Notes: generated by a model not told the origin, from the sequence alone. 61,777 nt of DNA from Mycolicibacter longobardus (GCF_002102265.1 NZ_LQPG01000016.1:1-61777); one strand, 5' to 3'. Numbered from the stretch's first letter, positions 34,121-45,070 are shown. Numbers and translations: made by a program.

Positions 34121-35751
34121 TGGGCCCCGTACAGATCCCAGACAAGAACCCCTGGTGGGCCAAGAGCGTGTTCTACCAGGTGTATCCCCGCTCGTTCGCC
34201 GACAGCAACGCCGACGGGGTCGGCGACCTCGATGGCGTGACCGCACACCTGGACTATCTGCGGCGGCTGGGTGTCGACGGCATCTGGCTCAACCCGGTGA
34301 CGGTCTCGCCGATGGCCGACCACGGCTACGACGTGTCGGATCCGCGCGACATCGACCCGCTCTTCGGGGATCTGGCGGCGATGGACCGGCTGGTGACCGC
34401 CGCGCACGAACGCGGCATCAAAGTCACCATGGACCTGGTGCCCAACCACACCAGTTCGGCGCATCCGTGGTTCGTCGAGGCGCTGGCCGCCGCACCCGCC
34501 AGCCCGGCGCGGCAGCGCTACATCTTCCGCGACGGCCGCGGGCCGGGCGGGCAGCTGCCGCCCAACAACTGGGTGTCGGTGTTCGGCGGGCCGGCCTGGA
34601 CCCGGGTCACCGATTCCGGCGGTTCAGCGAGGCTCGACGAAGGAGAGACGGAGCTGGGACCGCCGCATCAACCCGACGGCCCCGGCCAGTGGTACCTGCA
34701 CCTATTCGACGTGTCACAACCCGATCTGAACTGGGACAACCCGGAGGTCATGGCCGACTTCGAGAAGACCCTGCGGTTCTGGCTGGACCGCGGCGTGGAC
34801 GGCTTCCGTATCGACGTGTCCCACGGCATGGCCAAGCCGCCCGGCCTGCCGGACATGCCCGTCACCGACCTGAAGCTGCTGGCTCACCGCGACGACGACC
34901 CGCGGTTCAACCAGCCGGGAGTCCATGCGATTCACCGCGCGATCCGCGCCGTCTTCGACGACTATCCCGGTGCGGTGAGCGTCGGTGAGGTCTGGGTGCA
35001 CGACAACGCACTGTTCGCCGAGTACCTGCGGCCCGACGAGCTGCACCTGGCGTTCAACTTCCGGCTGCTGCAGGCCGACTTCGACGCCGCCGATATTCGC
35101 GATGCGATCGACAACTCGCTGACCGCGGTCTCCTCGGTGGGTGCCAGTGCGACCTGGGCGCTGGAGAACCACGATGTCGAGCGGGCCGTCACCCGCTACG
35201 GCGACGGGCCGGTCGGCTTGGCCCGGGCACGGGCGATGGCACTGGTGCTGCTCGCGCTGCCGGGCACGGTGTTCGTCTACAACGGCCAGGAATTGGGCCT
35301 GCCGAACGTCGAGCTGCCCGACTCGGCGTTGCAGGATCCGGTATGGGAGCGCTCCGGGCACACCGAGCGCGGACGCGACGGCTGCCGGGTGCCGATGCCG
35401 TGGTCCGGCAGCAGCCCGGCGTTCGGGTTCTCCGAGCGGACCGACACCTGGCTGCCGATGCCGCCGCAGTGGGCGCCGCTGACCGTCGAGGCCCAGCTCG
35501 CCGACGCCGACTCGACCCTCGGGCTGTATCAGCGCGCGATCGCATTGCGCAGAACACATCTGGGATTCGACAGCCGGATCGAATGGCGGCCCGCCGCCGA
35601 CGGCGTGCTGATGTTCAGCTGCGGCGGACTGGTATGCGCCTTGAACACCGGTGACCGCCCGGTGGCATTGCCCAAGGGACGGCTGATCCTGGGCAGCGCA
35701 CCGGCCGCTGACGGTCTGTTGCCGCCGAACGCCGCGGCATGGCTGGTCTGA
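34120..35751 (+). CDS. aglA: GH13 alpha-glucosidase
   Basis: The 543-residue enzyme hydrolyses alpha-1,4- or alpha-1,6-glucosides. It has VYPRSFADSNADGVGDLDG, PNHTS, the nucleophile Asp232 in GFRIDVSHG, the acid Glu290 in GEVW and the third carboxylate Asp352 in NHDVE. Between FGGPAWTRV and PGQWYLHLFD there is an extra ~18-residue segment (about 166-186) encoded by a dispersed DNA repeat. Family members I recall have only a short turn there. The catalytic core is otherwise intact. Confidence 0.93.
   Translation: MGPVQIPDKNPWWAKSVFYQVYPRSFADSNADGVGDLDGVTAHLDYLRRLGVDGIWLNPVTVSPMADHGYDVSDPRDIDPLFGDLAAMDRLVTAAHERGIKVTMDLVPNHTSSAHPWFVEALAAAPASPARQRYIFRDGRGPGGQLPPNNWVSVFGGPAWTRVTDSGGSARLDEGETELGPPHQPDGPGQWYLHLFDVSQPDLNWDNPEVMADFEKTLRFWLDRGVDGFRIDVSHGMAKPPGLPDMPVTDLKLLAHRDDDPRFNQPGVHAIHRAIRAVFDDYPGAVSVGEVWVHDNALFAEYLRPDELHLAFNFRLLQADFDAADIRDAIDNSLTAVSSVGASATWALENHDVERAVTRYGDGPVGLARARAMALVLLALPGTVFVYNGQELGLPNVELPDSALQDPVWERSGHTERGRDGCRVPMPWSGSSPAFGFSERTDTWLPMPPQWAPLTVEAQLADADSTLGLYQRAIALRRTHLGFDSRIEWRPAADGVLMFSCGGLVCALNTGDRPVALPKGRLILGSAPAADGLLPPNAAAWLV
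34617..34675. repeat. Dispersed ~59-bp repeat, copy A, inserted in frame in aglA
   Basis: These 59 bp match 61494-61552 at 54 positions. The element begins CGGCGGTTCAGCGAGG and ends CCGCATCAACCCG; in the second copy the ends GGTTCA and TGAACC are inverted repeats. Here it encodes GGSARLDEGETELGPPHQP within the alpha-glucosidase without breaking the frame. Confidence 0.88.
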
Positions 35752-35763
35752 CGGCCGGTCAGC

Positions 35764-36621
35764 TCACCGGCGACCGCGAACTTCGGGTCCACTACCGGCC
35801 GTGACGAACTCGGCCACCAGTTCGGCCAGCCGGTCCGGTTGATCGATCATCGAATAGGTGCGCGCGCCTTCGATGAGTTCGAAGCGGGCGTTGGGCAGCA
35901 CCTGCGCCAGGCGTCTGCCGTCCTCCAAGGGAAAGAACAGATCGTCGGCAGACCAGGCGATCAGCGCCGGCTTGGCGAACTCACGCAGTCGCGCCCCGGC
36001 ATCGAGGGAGGTCTGCTGGTTCAACGACTTGGTCAAGCGGCGAAGGTCGTCGGCCACTGCGGCGTCGCGTAGTGCGGGTTTGACCCATTCCCGGGCCAAG
36101 AGATCGATGTCGCGATGCGCCAGTTTGGCGTAGGCGTATCGCCGGACCACGCGCGTCCGCATCGGCTGGAGCGCCGCACGAAAGCTGATGGCGGTCTTCG
36201 CGGCCACGATGAAGGGATTGATGATGGGCGGCGGGAAATGCTCGAAGGCATCGCAACTGGTCAAGACCAGGGCACCCAACCGGTCGGGATGGTTGACCGC
36301 GACCAGCTGGCTGACCAGGCCCCCGGTGTCGTTGCCGACCAGCACCACATCCTCCAGCGCGAGGGCTTCCATGAAGGCGTCCACCATCGCCGCGATGCCG
36401 GGCAATGTCCTGTCGGCCCCCGGCCGCAGCGGACTCGGGTGCGCGCCCAGCGGCCAGTTCGGGGCGATGCAGCGGAGACCTCGTGCAGCCAGGCGCGCGC
36501 TAAGCGGCCCCCACAGCGAGGCGCCCATGGCGTAACCGTGCACGAACAACACCGGGCGGCCGTCCTGCGGGCCCACCGTGTCGTAGTGGATTGTTCCGGC
36601 GTCAATGTCAACGGTCGGCAT
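35764..36621 (-). CDS. Alpha/beta hydrolase
   Basis: The 285-residue protein shows HGYAMGASLW (oxyanion region) and the nucleophile elbow GNDTGG, in which Asp is the nucleophile as in epoxide hydrolases and haloalkane dehalogenases. The segment where the catalytic His is expected reads GARTYSMIDQPDRL, with Thr instead of His, and there is no later His. It may be inactive or use another residue. It is divergent from a TetR gene 22 bp away, suggesting direct local control. Substrate unknown. Confidence 0.8.
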   Translation of the reverse strand: MPTVDIDAGTIHYDTVGPQDGRPVLFVHGYAMGASLWGPLSARLAARGLRCIAPNWPLGAHPSPLRPGADRTLPGIAAMVDAFMEALALEDVVLVGNDTGGLVSQLVAVNHPDRLGALVLTSCDAFEHFPPPIINPFIVAAKTAISFRAALQPMRTRVVRRYAYAKLAHRDIDLLAREWVKPALRDAAVADDLRRLTKSLNQQTSLDAGARLREFAKPALIAWSADDLFFPLEDGRRLAQVLPNARFELIEGARTYSMIDQPDRLAELVAEFVTAGSGPEVRGRR

Positions 36622-36631
36622 CGAATGCTCC

Positions 36632-36642
36632 TAACATAGTTA
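36632..36642. promoter_or_regulatory. Candidate operator between hydrolase and TetR genes
   Basis: TAACATAGTTA is a perfect 4-bp inverted repeat with a 3-bp spacer in the 22-bp divergent gap, just before both starts. A TetR dimer bound here would cover both translation starts. Assignment is by position only. Confidence 0.35.
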
Positions 36643-36643
36643 C

Positions 36644-37285
36644 GTGCAACCTGCCGATAACTTACCGACAGCCTGTACGGAAATCAAGCGTCGGACGCAG
36701 GCCGAACGTTCGGCCGCCACCCGCGCTGCGCTGACCAGCGCGGCCCGCCAGCTGTGGGGCGCGCGCGGCTTCGCCGCCGTGGGGACTCCAGAGATCGCCG
36801 AGGCCGCCGGCGTGACCCGCGGGGCGATGTATCACCAGTTCCCGGACAAGGCGGCACTGTTCCTGGCCGTCGTGGAGGCCGTGGAAGCAGACGTCATGAC
36901 GCGGCTCGCCGAAGCGGTCGCGGCCTCGGCGGCCACCACCCCGGCCGCGGCGTTACGGTCGGCGGCCGACAGCTGGCTGGTAGTGGCCGACGATCCGGAG
37001 GTACGTCAGATCATCCTGCTCGATGCGCCGAACGTCTTGGGCTGGGACGGCTTTCGCGATGTGGCGCAGCGCTACAGCCTGGGTATGACCGAGCACCTGC
37101 TCAGCGAAGCGATGAAGGCGGGACAACTCCCCCACCAGCCGGTCCGCGCGCTTGCGCACGTTCTCATCGGCGCACTGGACGAGGCCGCGATGCTGATCGC
37201 GACCGCAGACGACCGGGATCAGATGCGCGCCGAGGTGAGCACGGTAGTGCACCGGCTGCTTGATGCCATGCTGACCGAGAGCTGA
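36644..37285 (+). CDS. TetR-family transcriptional regulator
   Basis: The 213-residue protein has an N-terminal helix-turn-helix (TPEIAEAAGVTRGAMYHQFPDKAALFLAV, helix three GAMYHQF) and an all-helical ligand domain. The GTG start at 36644 gives a ~20-residue lead before the HTH region; a later start is possible. Its likely target is the divergent alpha/beta hydrolase gene. Confidence 0.88.
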   Translation: MQPADNLPTACTEIKRRTQAERSAATRAALTSAARQLWGARGFAAVGTPEIAEAAGVTRGAMYHQFPDKAALFLAVVEAVEADVMTRLAEAVAASAATTPAAALRSAADSWLVVADDPEVRQIILLDAPNVLGWDGFRDVAQRYSLGMTEHLLSEAMKAGQLPHQPVRALAHVLIGALDEAAMLIATADDRDQMRAEVSTVVHRLLDAMLTES

Positions 37286-37297
37286 TCTGCGCAGAAC

Positions 37298-37867
37298 TCA
37301 GAACATCGCCTGTGGCGGTGCCTGCTGGCCTTCGGTCGCCTGATAGAACGGCCGCGCGGCCACCTTGGCCATCCCGGTGAAGAACATCCACGGAATGGTG
37401 ACCACCTTCTGGTTGAGGGTGGCGGTTGCGTCGTTGTAGTACTGGCGGGCGAACGCCAGCTGGTTTTCGGTGTCGGTGAGCTGTTCCTGCAGCTGCAGGA
37501 AGTTGACCGAGGCCTTCAGCTCGGGGTAGTTCTCGGCGACGGCGAGCACGTTGAAGATCGCGCGGTCCAGCTGGGCCTGGGCCTGCGCCTTCTCCTCGAC
37601 GGTGCCCGACTGCGCCGCCCGTGTCGCATTGGCCCGAGCGGTGGTGACCTCTTCGAACACCGACTTCTCATGCGTCGCATAACCTTTGACGGTCGACACC
37701 AGGTTGGGAATCAGGTCGGCGCGCCGGGTCAGCTGAACGTCTATGCCGCCCAGTGCCTCCTGCGCCTTCACGTCGAGCTTGCGCAGCAGGTTGAACGCGG
37801 TGATGCCGAAGGCGACCACCGCCACCAGCGCCGCCGCCAGGATCGCGATACCGGTGATCACGCTCAT
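37298..37867 (-). CDS. LemA family protein
   Basis: The 189-residue protein has an N-terminal membrane helix (ITGIAILAAALVAVVAFGI) and a long helical domain with the LemA signatures RRADLIPNLVSTVKGYATHEKS and AENYPELKASVNFLQLQEQL. LemA proteins are membrane-anchored helical-bundle proteins of unclear function. The strong ribosome site AGGAAAGAGG and 27-bp spacing show cotranscription with the DUF2207 gene upstream, a pairing common in bacteria. Confidence 0.92.
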   Translation of the reverse strand: MSVITGIAILAAALVAVVAFGITAFNLLRKLDVKAQEALGGIDVQLTRRADLIPNLVSTVKGYATHEKSVFEEVTTARANATRAAQSGTVEEKAQAQAQLDRAIFNVLAVAENYPELKASVNFLQLQEQLTDTENQLAFARQYYNDATATLNQKVVTIPWMFFTGMAKVAARPFYQATEGQQAPPQAMF

Positions 37868-37894
37868 CTGATACCTCTTTCCTCGATTGATTGT

Positions 37895-39688
37895 TCACCA
37901 TGAACCGCCACCGCTGCCCCCTCCACCGCCGAAACCGCCACCGCCGCCGCTGAACCCGCCAGAACCCGACGAAGAGCTTTGGGAAGCCTGGTACGCGCTG
38001 ATCGACGTGGCGATCGCGGCGCCCAGGCCGGCCAGCGCGGCCCCGCTGTACAGCCCGGCCGCACCGCTCGCCCCCGTCACCGGATACCACGGCACCTCCG
38101 GCGGCTCGTGCCCAGTTGCCGTCCGGTACTTCGCGGCCCACTTGTCGGCGACGCCGAAGGCCACCGCATAGGGGATGTAGGCGATGAAAAGGTCCTTGCG
38201 CGCCGCAAAGTCAAACCGGTCCTCGCTGGACGGAGTGGACAGCAGGCGCTCGAACCCGCCGGCCCGCGACCACAGCTGGCGGCCCGCCGGGGTGCGCCGG
38301 ATCCCCACGCCCGTGGCGAACAGCCCGAAACCCGCGATGGCGAACGCCGCGAACGGCAGACCCCGCATCGTCGGGTAGCCCCAGAACCGTACGGCCGCCA
38401 TGAGGATGCAGAGGCAGACCAGCACTCGGCCGATGATCTCCACGATCGCGTACCGCGACAATCCCTCCTTACGAGACCAGGATCGAGTGGCGGACTTGGC
38501 GGTATCGGTAGCGCTCGCCAGTTTTTCGCCTGCCTTCTTGCCGCCGGTGACAACACGACCGCCGGATTCTGCGATGCCCAGCGCTTCGCCGACCTCACGT
38601 GTCACCGGATCAACGTTCGCCCACTGCGCGGCGGTGGCGGTGCCGGTCACGGCCCATTTCTTCGATCTGATGCGCTCCAGCTCAACCAGCTTGCGCTCGG
38701 CCATATGCAGCAGTGTCGCGACCAGGGCGTGGTCACCGACCGTCTCCTTGACGATGTAGACAGCCTGCGCCGGCCCGAGCCGGTCGGGCGGCTCATACAT
38801 CACCGGCAGACCGGGAGGCTCCTCCCGTGACCGTCGAACCCAGAGGTATCCGGCCAGCGCGGCAAGCACCGTCAATGCCGCCACTTCGACGGCGATGCGG
38901 GTCGAGCGGCCCAGGATGCCGTCGAAGCGCGCCGGCCACGGCAGGGTGGTGCAGGGCGGCAGCGTCATCGGCAGATCAACGCGGACGGTGACCGGGTTAC
39001 GCGGTGCCAGGTTTCCCGCGGTGACCGCGACTCGCTCGCTTCCCGCGCCCTCGATGGCGCACGGAACCGACCCGTCGGCGCTCGCGGCACACTGCACCAG
39101 CCCGGATGGGACGGGCAGCTCGATCACGACCTGCGCGTCCCGAATCGGCATCTCCCAGAAGCCCACCGCGTTCCAGTAGAACGACGAGTCGGCCGCGGTC
39201 CGGTTCTCCCCCGCCCGGGTCGGGAACTTCCCTTGCGCACTAGGGGTTTTCGCCAAGACACCGTCGATGGTGTAGTCAATCTCGTAGATGTATGTGCCCT
39301 GGGACAATGTCCTGGACGGATTGCCGATACGGGCAACGTAGACACTGCGGCCGTTTCGCCACGAATAGCTCACCGGCACCGCCCGGCCGTTCATCGTGAT
39401 ACCGGTGACGGTCGGGACAATCCGCAGATGGGAGTCGGTGGGGTCGGCGACCGGGAAATACCAGAAGATGCCGTGCCGGCCGCTCGGAAGGTCCACCGTC
39501 AATCGCTCGGTGGCATTGAGGTGGCCGTCAGCGCCGACCCGATAGGTCGCGGCGTAGCGCCTGATCACCCCCGGATCCCGAGCCGGCGACACCGAATCCG
39601 TCATTCCCGAGGCAAGCGGCCACAGCAGGCCCAGACCCGACAGCGCAACGAGAATCACTGACGCGATCAGCAGCGGCTTGGCCTTCAC
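37895..39688 (-). CDS. DUF2207 membrane protein
   Basis: The 597-residue protein begins with a membrane helix or signal anchor (LLIASVILVALSGLGLLWPLA). An exposed beta-rich DUF2207 domain follows, with GRHGIFWYFPV and TYIYEIDYTIDGVL. Further helices lie at about 260-280 and 420-460. The tail is Gly/Ser-rich (SSSSGSGGFSGGGGGFGG). The family usually accompanies LemA; the function is not established. Confidence 0.9.
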   Translation of the reverse strand: MKAKPLLIASVILVALSGLGLLWPLASGMTDSVSPARDPGVIRRYAATYRVGADGHLNATERLTVDLPSGRHGIFWYFPVADPTDSHLRIVPTVTGITMNGRAVPVSYSWRNGRSVYVARIGNPSRTLSQGTYIYEIDYTIDGVLAKTPSAQGKFPTRAGENRTAADSSFYWNAVGFWEMPIRDAQVVIELPVPSGLVQCAASADGSVPCAIEGAGSERVAVTAGNLAPRNPVTVRVDLPMTLPPCTTLPWPARFDGILGRSTRIAVEVAALTVLAALAGYLWVRRSREEPPGLPVMYEPPDRLGPAQAVYIVKETVGDHALVATLLHMAERKLVELERIRSKKWAVTGTATAAQWANVDPVTREVGEALGIAESGGRVVTGGKKAGEKLASATDTAKSATRSWSRKEGLSRYAIVEIIGRVLVCLCILMAAVRFWGYPTMRGLPFAAFAIAGFGLFATGVGIRRTPAGRQLWSRAGGFERLLSTPSSEDRFDFAARKDLFIAYIPYAVAFGVADKWAAKYRTATGHEPPEVPWYPVTGASGAAGLYSGAALAGLGAAIATSISAYQASQSSSSGSGGFSGGGGGFGGGGGSGGGSW

Positions 39689-39788
39689 TCGCTTCGTCTC
39701 CTGCCGCCAGACTGACGCTACGCTAACGCACAGTAGGGGCTGACGGTCACGAGAACCGGCGAAAGAACCGCATCGACCTCGCGTTCGG

Positions 39789-40214
39789 TTATCGCGTCCA
39801 CCGCTGCAGATACTCCCGGTGCGCCGCGGAGAGCCGCACCAGCTTCTGTTCGTCGATGCTGAACGCGGCCAACTGGGTTTCGGCGATCACCGCCGGCTTC
39901 GAATCCGGTGCGGCGCTCACCGACCGCACCTCGTAGCCGATGGTGAAGTCCACCGCCCGCAGCCGCGGCACCCACATGGTGACCTGAAGCGGCGAGTCCA
40001 CCAGCCGCAGTTGGCCCTTGTAGGCGACCCGGACCTCGGCGATCAGCAGGCCCACTTCGGTGATGTCGACCGCGAAGGCCGGCGACAGGAACGGCACCCG
40101 GGCCTCTTCGAGGATGGTGACCATGGTGGCGTGGTTGACGTGCTGGTACATGTCGATGTCCGACCAGCGGACCGGAACCGAGGCAACGAAGCCGCCCGTA
40201 CCGGATTGGCTCAC
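39789..40214 (-). CDS. Hotdog-fold acyl-CoA thioesterase
   Basis: The 141-residue protein carries the 4HBT-type signature [25 protein letters not shown] with the conserved Asp and HVNH helix, then YKGQLRLVD. Its ATG overlaps the gdh stop (ATGA), so it is translated with the glutamate dehydrogenase. The counterpart I recall is Rv2475c. Substrate chain length cannot be told from sequence alone. Confidence 0.88.
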   Translation of the reverse strand: MSQSGTGGFVASVPVRWSDIDMYQHVNHATMVTILEEARVPFLSPAFAVDITEVGLLIAEVRVAYKGQLRLVDSPLQVTMWVPRLRAVDFTIGYEVRSVSAAPDSKPAVIAETQLAAFSIDEQKLVRLSAAHREYLQRWTR

Positions 40215-43200
40215 GACGCCGCCCCCCTACCGCTGGCCCGGGTCATGCTGCGGATCTGCCGCGCCGCGACCGACAGCGTGGCCAGATCCCGCTGACCCGA
40301 CTCATAGATCTGGGCCAGAGTTCGCCGTGCCCGGCCCACCCGTGATCCGTTGATCGATTCCCACTCCGTGATTTTCTGCATCCCGTCCTCGTCCGGTTCC
40401 CCGACCGCCAGCACATCCAGGCACAGCGACCGCACCGAATTGTAGATGTCGTCGCGGATCGCCAACCGCGCCAACGCATGCCAACGGTCATCACGGGGCA
40501 GCTGGGCCACCGAGGTGAGCAGACCGTCGGCACCGAGCCGATCCATCAGCGCGAAGTAGGTGTCGGCGACCTCGGCGGCGTCACGGTCGGTGATGTCGGC
40601 GATGTCGATGATGTCGAGCAGGCTGTAGCGGTACAGGCCCATGGCGATTCCGACGGCGAGGTCATGGGAGACCCCTTGTGCGGTGAACTCGCCGATGTGC
40701 TTGGCCACAATGTCGGCGTCGTCGCCGCGCAGCCATTCCGACATCCGCGGCGTCAGCGCCACGACCTGCTCGGCGAACCGGTTGATCTCGGCGCCCACCG
40801 CCAGCGGCTGCGGTCGGTAGTTGAGCAGCCAGCGCCCGGCGCGGTCGATGAGCCGACGCAGGTCCAGCGTCATCCGGTCGGTCACTGCCACCGGTAACCC
40901 GTCCTGCTCACCGGCCGAGCGGATCCGGCGCCACAGCTCCCCCACCCCGAAAATCGCGTCGGTGGCGACATAGGCCCGCACCGCGTCGATCACGTCCACG
41001 CCCACGTCCTCGGTGATCCGGTAGGCGTAGGTGATGCCCGCGGTGTCCACCAGGTCGTTGATCAACATCGTGGTCACGATCTCGCGGCGCAGCTGATGCG
41101 AGCGGATCTCGGGAGCGAAACGCTGCTGCAGTGCCAGCGGGAAATACCGCGGCAACCGCGCGGCGAACACGTCCTGATCCGGCAGATCGGTGGCCAGCAC
41201 AGCGGCTTTGAGTGCCAGTTTGACGTGGGCCATGAGCGTGGCCAGCTCCGGTGAAGCCAGGCCCAGCCCGGCCTCCGCGCGCCGGGCGACCTCCTTCTCC
41301 GACGGCAGCGCCTCCAGCTCACGGTTGAGGCCGCGGTCGACCACCAGGTGCCGGATCTGGTCGGCGTGCACCGGCAGCAGGCTCGCGGCGTTGGCCCTGC
41401 TGGTGCCCATCAGATCGTTCTGAGCGGTGTTGTCGGCCAGCACCAGTGCGCTGACCTCGTCGGTCATCGACGCCAGCAGCTCGGGCCGGTCGGCGGCATC
41501 GAGTTTGCCGACGGTGACCAGGGAGTCGATCAGAATCTTGATGTTGACCTCGTGGTCGGAGCAGTCGACGCCGGCGGAGTTGTCCAGGGCGTCGGTGTTG
41601 ATCCGCCCGCCGGCCAGGTCGAACTCGACGCGGCCCAGCGGGGTGACGCCGAGGTTTCCGCCTTCACCGATCACCTTGGCGCGCACCTGGTTTCCGTTGA
41701 CCCGCACCTGATCATTGGCGCGGTCACCCACGTCGCTGTCGGATTCGGACTCGGCTTTGATGTAAGTGCCGATACCGCCGTTGAACAGCAGGTCGACGGG
41801 CGCGCGCAGGATCGCCCGGATCAGCGCGGGCGGGGTCAGCTCGGCTACGTCCTCGTCGAGACCGAGCACCGCGCGGACCTGCCCGCTGATCGGCACCGAC
41901 TTCAGCTCCCGTGGGTAGACACCACCGCCCGGGCTGATCAGCGTCTTGTCGTAGTCGTCCCAACTGGACCGGGGCAGGTCGAACATCCGCTGCCGTTCGG
42001 CGAAGGATCGCGCTGGATCCGGGTCGGGATCGAGGAAGATATGCCGGTGGTCGAACGCGGCCAGCAGCCGGATGTGCTCGCTGCACAGCATTCCGTTGCC
42101 GAACACGTCGCCGCTCATATCGCCGACGCCGACCACGGTGAAGTCCTGGGTCTGGGTGTCGATCCCCATTTCCCGGAAGTGCCGCTTGACCGACTCCCAG
42201 GCCCCCTTGGCGGTGATGCCCATCTCCTTGTGGTCGTAGCCGACCGACCCCCCGGATGCGAAGGCGTCGCCCAGCCAGTAGCCGTAGGACTTGGCGACGT
42301 CGTTGGCGATGTCGGAGAAGCTGGCGGTGCCCTTGTCGGCGGCCACCACCAGATAGGCGTCGTCGCCGTCGCGGCGCACCACCTGGGGCGGCGCGCTGAC
42401 CGCACCGCTGGCGTGGTCGACGTTGTCGGTCACGTCGAGCATGCCGGAGATCAGCAGCGTGTAGCAGGCAATCCCTTCCGCGCGGGCCGCTTCGCGGTCG
42501 GCCGCCGGGTCGGCGGTGGGTATCGGCGGGCACTTGACCACGAAACCGCCCTTGGCGCCGACCGGGACGATGACGGCGTTCTTGACCTCTTGGGCCTTGA
42601 CCAGTCCGAGAATCTCGGTGCGGTAGTCCTCGCGGCGGTCCGACCAGCGCAGTCCCCCGCGCGATACGAACCCGAACCGCAGGTGCACCCCCTCGACGCG
42701 GGGTGAGTAGACGAAGATCTCGAACTTGGGGCGCGGCAGCGGCAACTCGTCGATCAGGCCCGCATCCAGCTTGAAGGCCAGCACGTCACGCGCGCGGGCC
42801 GAATCAGCCCGAGTGACAAAGTAGTTGGTGCGCAGGGTCGCTTGAATCAGGGAGGCGAACGCGCGCAGCACCCGGTCGGTGTCCAGGCTCACCACCGCGT
42901 CAATGCCGGCTGCCACGTCGGCGGCCGCTGCTTGCGCGTCGCGGTTGCGGTTTGCCCTGGACGGGTCGAACAGGGCCTCGAACAACGCCATCAACGCCCG
43001 CACGATGCCCGGATATTCGTTGAGAATCGACGCGATGTGGTCCTGACTGTAGGGAAACCGCGCCTGACGCAGGTACTGGGCGTAGCCGCGCAGCACCGCC
43101 ACCTGCTGCCAGGTCAGCCCGGCCCGCAGCACCAACTCGTTGAACCGGTCGACTTCGACGCGGCCCTCCCAGATCGCGGTGACTCCGTCGGCGAAACGCT

Positions 43201-45070
43201 GTTGGGCCTCGGCGCGCTCGGCACCCGTCGCCGGGATCTCGATGGTCGGGTGTGGCGACACCCTGAACTTGTAGATCCACACCGTCAACCCGTCGGCGCG
43301 GGTGACGGTGAACGGCCGCTCCTCGAGCACCGACACGCCCATGCACTGCAGCATCGGCAACAGTCGGCTCAGTGAGGCACCGTGACCGCCGAGAAACCAG
43401 GTCAACTGGCTTCCTTCGGCCTCGCCGTAGTCGGAGAACACCAATTGAACCGAGCCGCTGGTGAGTCGTTCGATGATCCCGATGTCCTCGACCGCCTCGG
43501 TCGGCGTGACGGCCTGCTTATAGATCTCGGTGAAAGCGACCGCATAGTGTTCGGCCAGGTCGGTGTCGATGGAGCCCGCGGCCGCCGCCTCGAGCAGCCG
43601 GTCCCCCCAAGTGCGGGTGGCCTCGGTCAGCAGCGCCTGGATCCGGACCCGGTTCGCCTCGCCGGTGTCGACGGCACGGGCGTCCGGTTCGTCGGAGAGC
43701 CGGACCATGAAATGCAGCAATGCCCAGGGCGCTTCGCTGACGCGGGCGCTGTACTCCAGCCTGACGCCCTCGAACTCGCGGAGCAGGATGTCCTCCATCT
43801 GCAACCGCACCGGGGTGGTGTAGCGATCCCGCGGTAGGTACACCAGGCACGACACGAAGCGCCCGGTCCGGTCACCGCGCAGAAACAACAGCGTCCCGCG
43901 CCGCGATCCCAGGTCGGACACCGCCATCACCATGTTGAGCAGCTGCTCCGCGCTGATCGCGAAAAGCTCTGAGCGCGGGACGGTCTGGATGATGTCGAGC
44001 AGCAGCTGACCCGGATGGCCAGACTCCTTCTCCGCCAAGGCCAGCGCCTGGCGGACGGTGCGCGAGATCACCGGGATCTCGAAGACGTCGGCGTTCATGG
44101 CGCCGGCGGTGAACAGCCCGACGAAGCGGTGCGCGATGATACTGTCGCCGGTGTCCTCCCTGATCACCACGACGTAGGTGCGCGAGCTGAACCGCATGTA
44201 GCTGGGCACGGTGGCCTGCGCCAGGGTCAACAGATTGTCACCGGTAAGCCTGGGCCGCAATGACTTACGCAGTCGTAGCACTCCGAACCGGTCCGCGTCC
44301 TCGATCAGTACCTGCCCGTCCCGCACCACCCCGCGCTGATAGCCCAGCAGCACGAAGCGCCCGTCGGCCAGCCAATGCAGCAACGCAGCGACGTCGCCGC
44401 GGTCCGGCGCGGCGAAATGGCCTTTCGCGTCGGACTCGATCTCATCGGCGAGTTCGGTGAGCGCGTTGTGCATCGCTTTGGAATCGGTGGCGACCTGGCG
44501 GACATCGGCCATCACATCGGGCAGCAGCCGTGCCGTCTCGGTCAGGGTGTTGCGGTTGACCGCCGGTGAGAGCTGGACGTGGATCCAGGTCTCGACATCG
44601 CCCGAGCCGTCCGCGGACAGCGGCTCGACGCTGCCCAGTTCCCCGGCCGCATCGCGGTGCACGGTGAACACCGGAGTCATGATCCCGACGTAGGCCACCC
44701 CCAGGCGGTGCAGCAGCACGGCCACCGAGTCCATCAGCATGCCGGCGTGCTCGGTGACCACCTGCAGCGCCGGCCCGAATCCGCACGTGTCGTCGGCGGC
44801 GTACACCGCGACCCGGGTCTCGCCGGCCAGCCGGCGTTGCGCCAGCCGGGCATGCGCGGCCAGCAGGGCCGGGGTCACGACGGCGGTGGCGGCGGCGCGG
44901 CTGGCCGGATCGCTGTCGGGCGCTTCGTCACTGACCAAGGCATCGCCGTGCGGGCCGCGGTAGGTCTCGATGTAGGCGGCCGACACCCAGGGGGGGATCC
45001 CCTGCGGCTCAAGGGGTTCGGGAAAGGTTGTCCACGAGGTCGTTTTCTTGGTGGACTCCGTCATCCCCAC
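40211..45070 (-). CDS. gdh: NAD-dependent glutamate dehydrogenase, 180-kDa class
   Basis: This very large enzyme oxidatively deaminates glutamate to 2-oxoglutarate, feeding the TCA cycle. The 1619 residues comprise ~700 of regulatory N-terminal region, then the catalytic domain. That domain has [20 protein letters not shown], the substrate Lys region [11 protein letters not shown], and the NAD-binding [18 protein letters not shown] helical C-terminal domain follows. In M. tuberculosis this isoform is held in check by the FHA protein GarA; that gene is not in the window. Confidence 0.95.
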   Translation of the reverse strand: MGMTESTKKTTSWTTFPEPLEPQGIPPWVSAAYIETYRGPHGDALVSDEAPDSDPASRAAATAVVTPALLAAHARLAQRRLAGETRVAVYAADDTCGFGPALQVVTEHAGMLMDSVAVLLHRLGVAYVGIMTPVFTVHRDAAGELGSVEPLSADGSGDVETWIHVQLSPAVNRNTLTETARLLPDVMADVRQVATDSKAMHNALTELADEIESDAKGHFAAPDRGDVAALLHWLADGRFVLLGYQRGVVRDGQVLIEDADRFGVLRLRKSLRPRLTGDNLLTLAQATVPSYMRFSSRTYVVVIREDTGDSIIAHRFVGLFTAGAMNADVFEIPVISRTVRQALALAEKESGHPGQLLLDIIQTVPRSELFAISAEQLLNMVMAVSDLGSRRGTLLFLRGDRTGRFVSCLVYLPRDRYTTPVRLQMEDILLREFEGVRLEYSARVSEAPWALLHFMVRLSDEPDARAVDTGEANRVRIQALLTEATRTWGDRLLEAAAAGSIDTDLAEHYAVAFTEIYKQAVTPTEAVEDIGIIERLTSGSVQLVFSDYGEAEGSQLTWFLGGHGASLSRLLPMLQCMGVSVLEERPFTVTRADGLTVWIYKFRVSPHPTIEIPATGAERAEAQQRFADGVTAIWEGRVEVDRFNELVLRAGLTWQQVAVLRGYAQYLRQARFPYSQDHIASILNEYPGIVRALMALFEALFDPSRANRNRDAQAAAADVAAGIDAVVSLDTDRVLRAFASLIQATLRTNYFVTRADSARARDVLAFKLDAGLIDELPLPRPKFEIFVYSPRVEGVHLRFGFVSRGGLRWSDRREDYRTEILGLVKAQEVKNAVIVPVGAKGGFVVKCPPIPTADPAADREAARAEGIACYTLLISGMLDVTDNVDHASGAVSAPPQVVRRDGDDAYLVVAADKGTASFSDIANDVAKSYGYWLGDAFASGGSVGYDHKEMGITAKGAWESVKRHFREMGIDTQTQDFTVVGVGDMSGDVFGNGMLCSEHIRLLAAFDHRHIFLDPDPDPARSFAERQRMFDLPRSSWDDYDKTLISPGGGVYPRELKSVPISGQVRAVLGLDEDVAELTPPALIRAILRAPVDLLFNGGIGTYIKAESESDSDVGDRANDQVRVNGNQVRAKVIGEGGNLGVTPLGRVEFDLAGGRINTDALDNSAGVDCSDHEVNIKILIDSLVTVGKLDAADRPELLASMTDEVSALVLADNTAQNDLMGTSRANAASLLPVHADQIRHLVVDRGLNRELEALPSEKEVARRAEAGLGLASPELATLMAHVKLALKAAVLATDLPDQDVFAARLPRYFPLALQQRFAPEIRSHQLRREIVTTMLINDLVDTAGITYAYRITEDVGVDVIDAVRAYVATDAIFGVGELWRRIRSAGEQDGLPVAVTDRMTLDLRRLIDRAGRWLLNYRPQPLAVGAEINRFAEQVVALTPRMSEWLRGDDADIVAKHIGEFTAQGVSHDLAVGIAMGLYRYSLLDIIDIADITDRDAAEVADTYFALMDRLGADGLLTSVAQLPRDDRWHALARLAIRDDIYNSVRSLCLDVLAVGEPDEDGMQKITEWESINGSRVGRARRTLAQIYESGQRDLATLSVAARQIRSMTRASGRGAAS

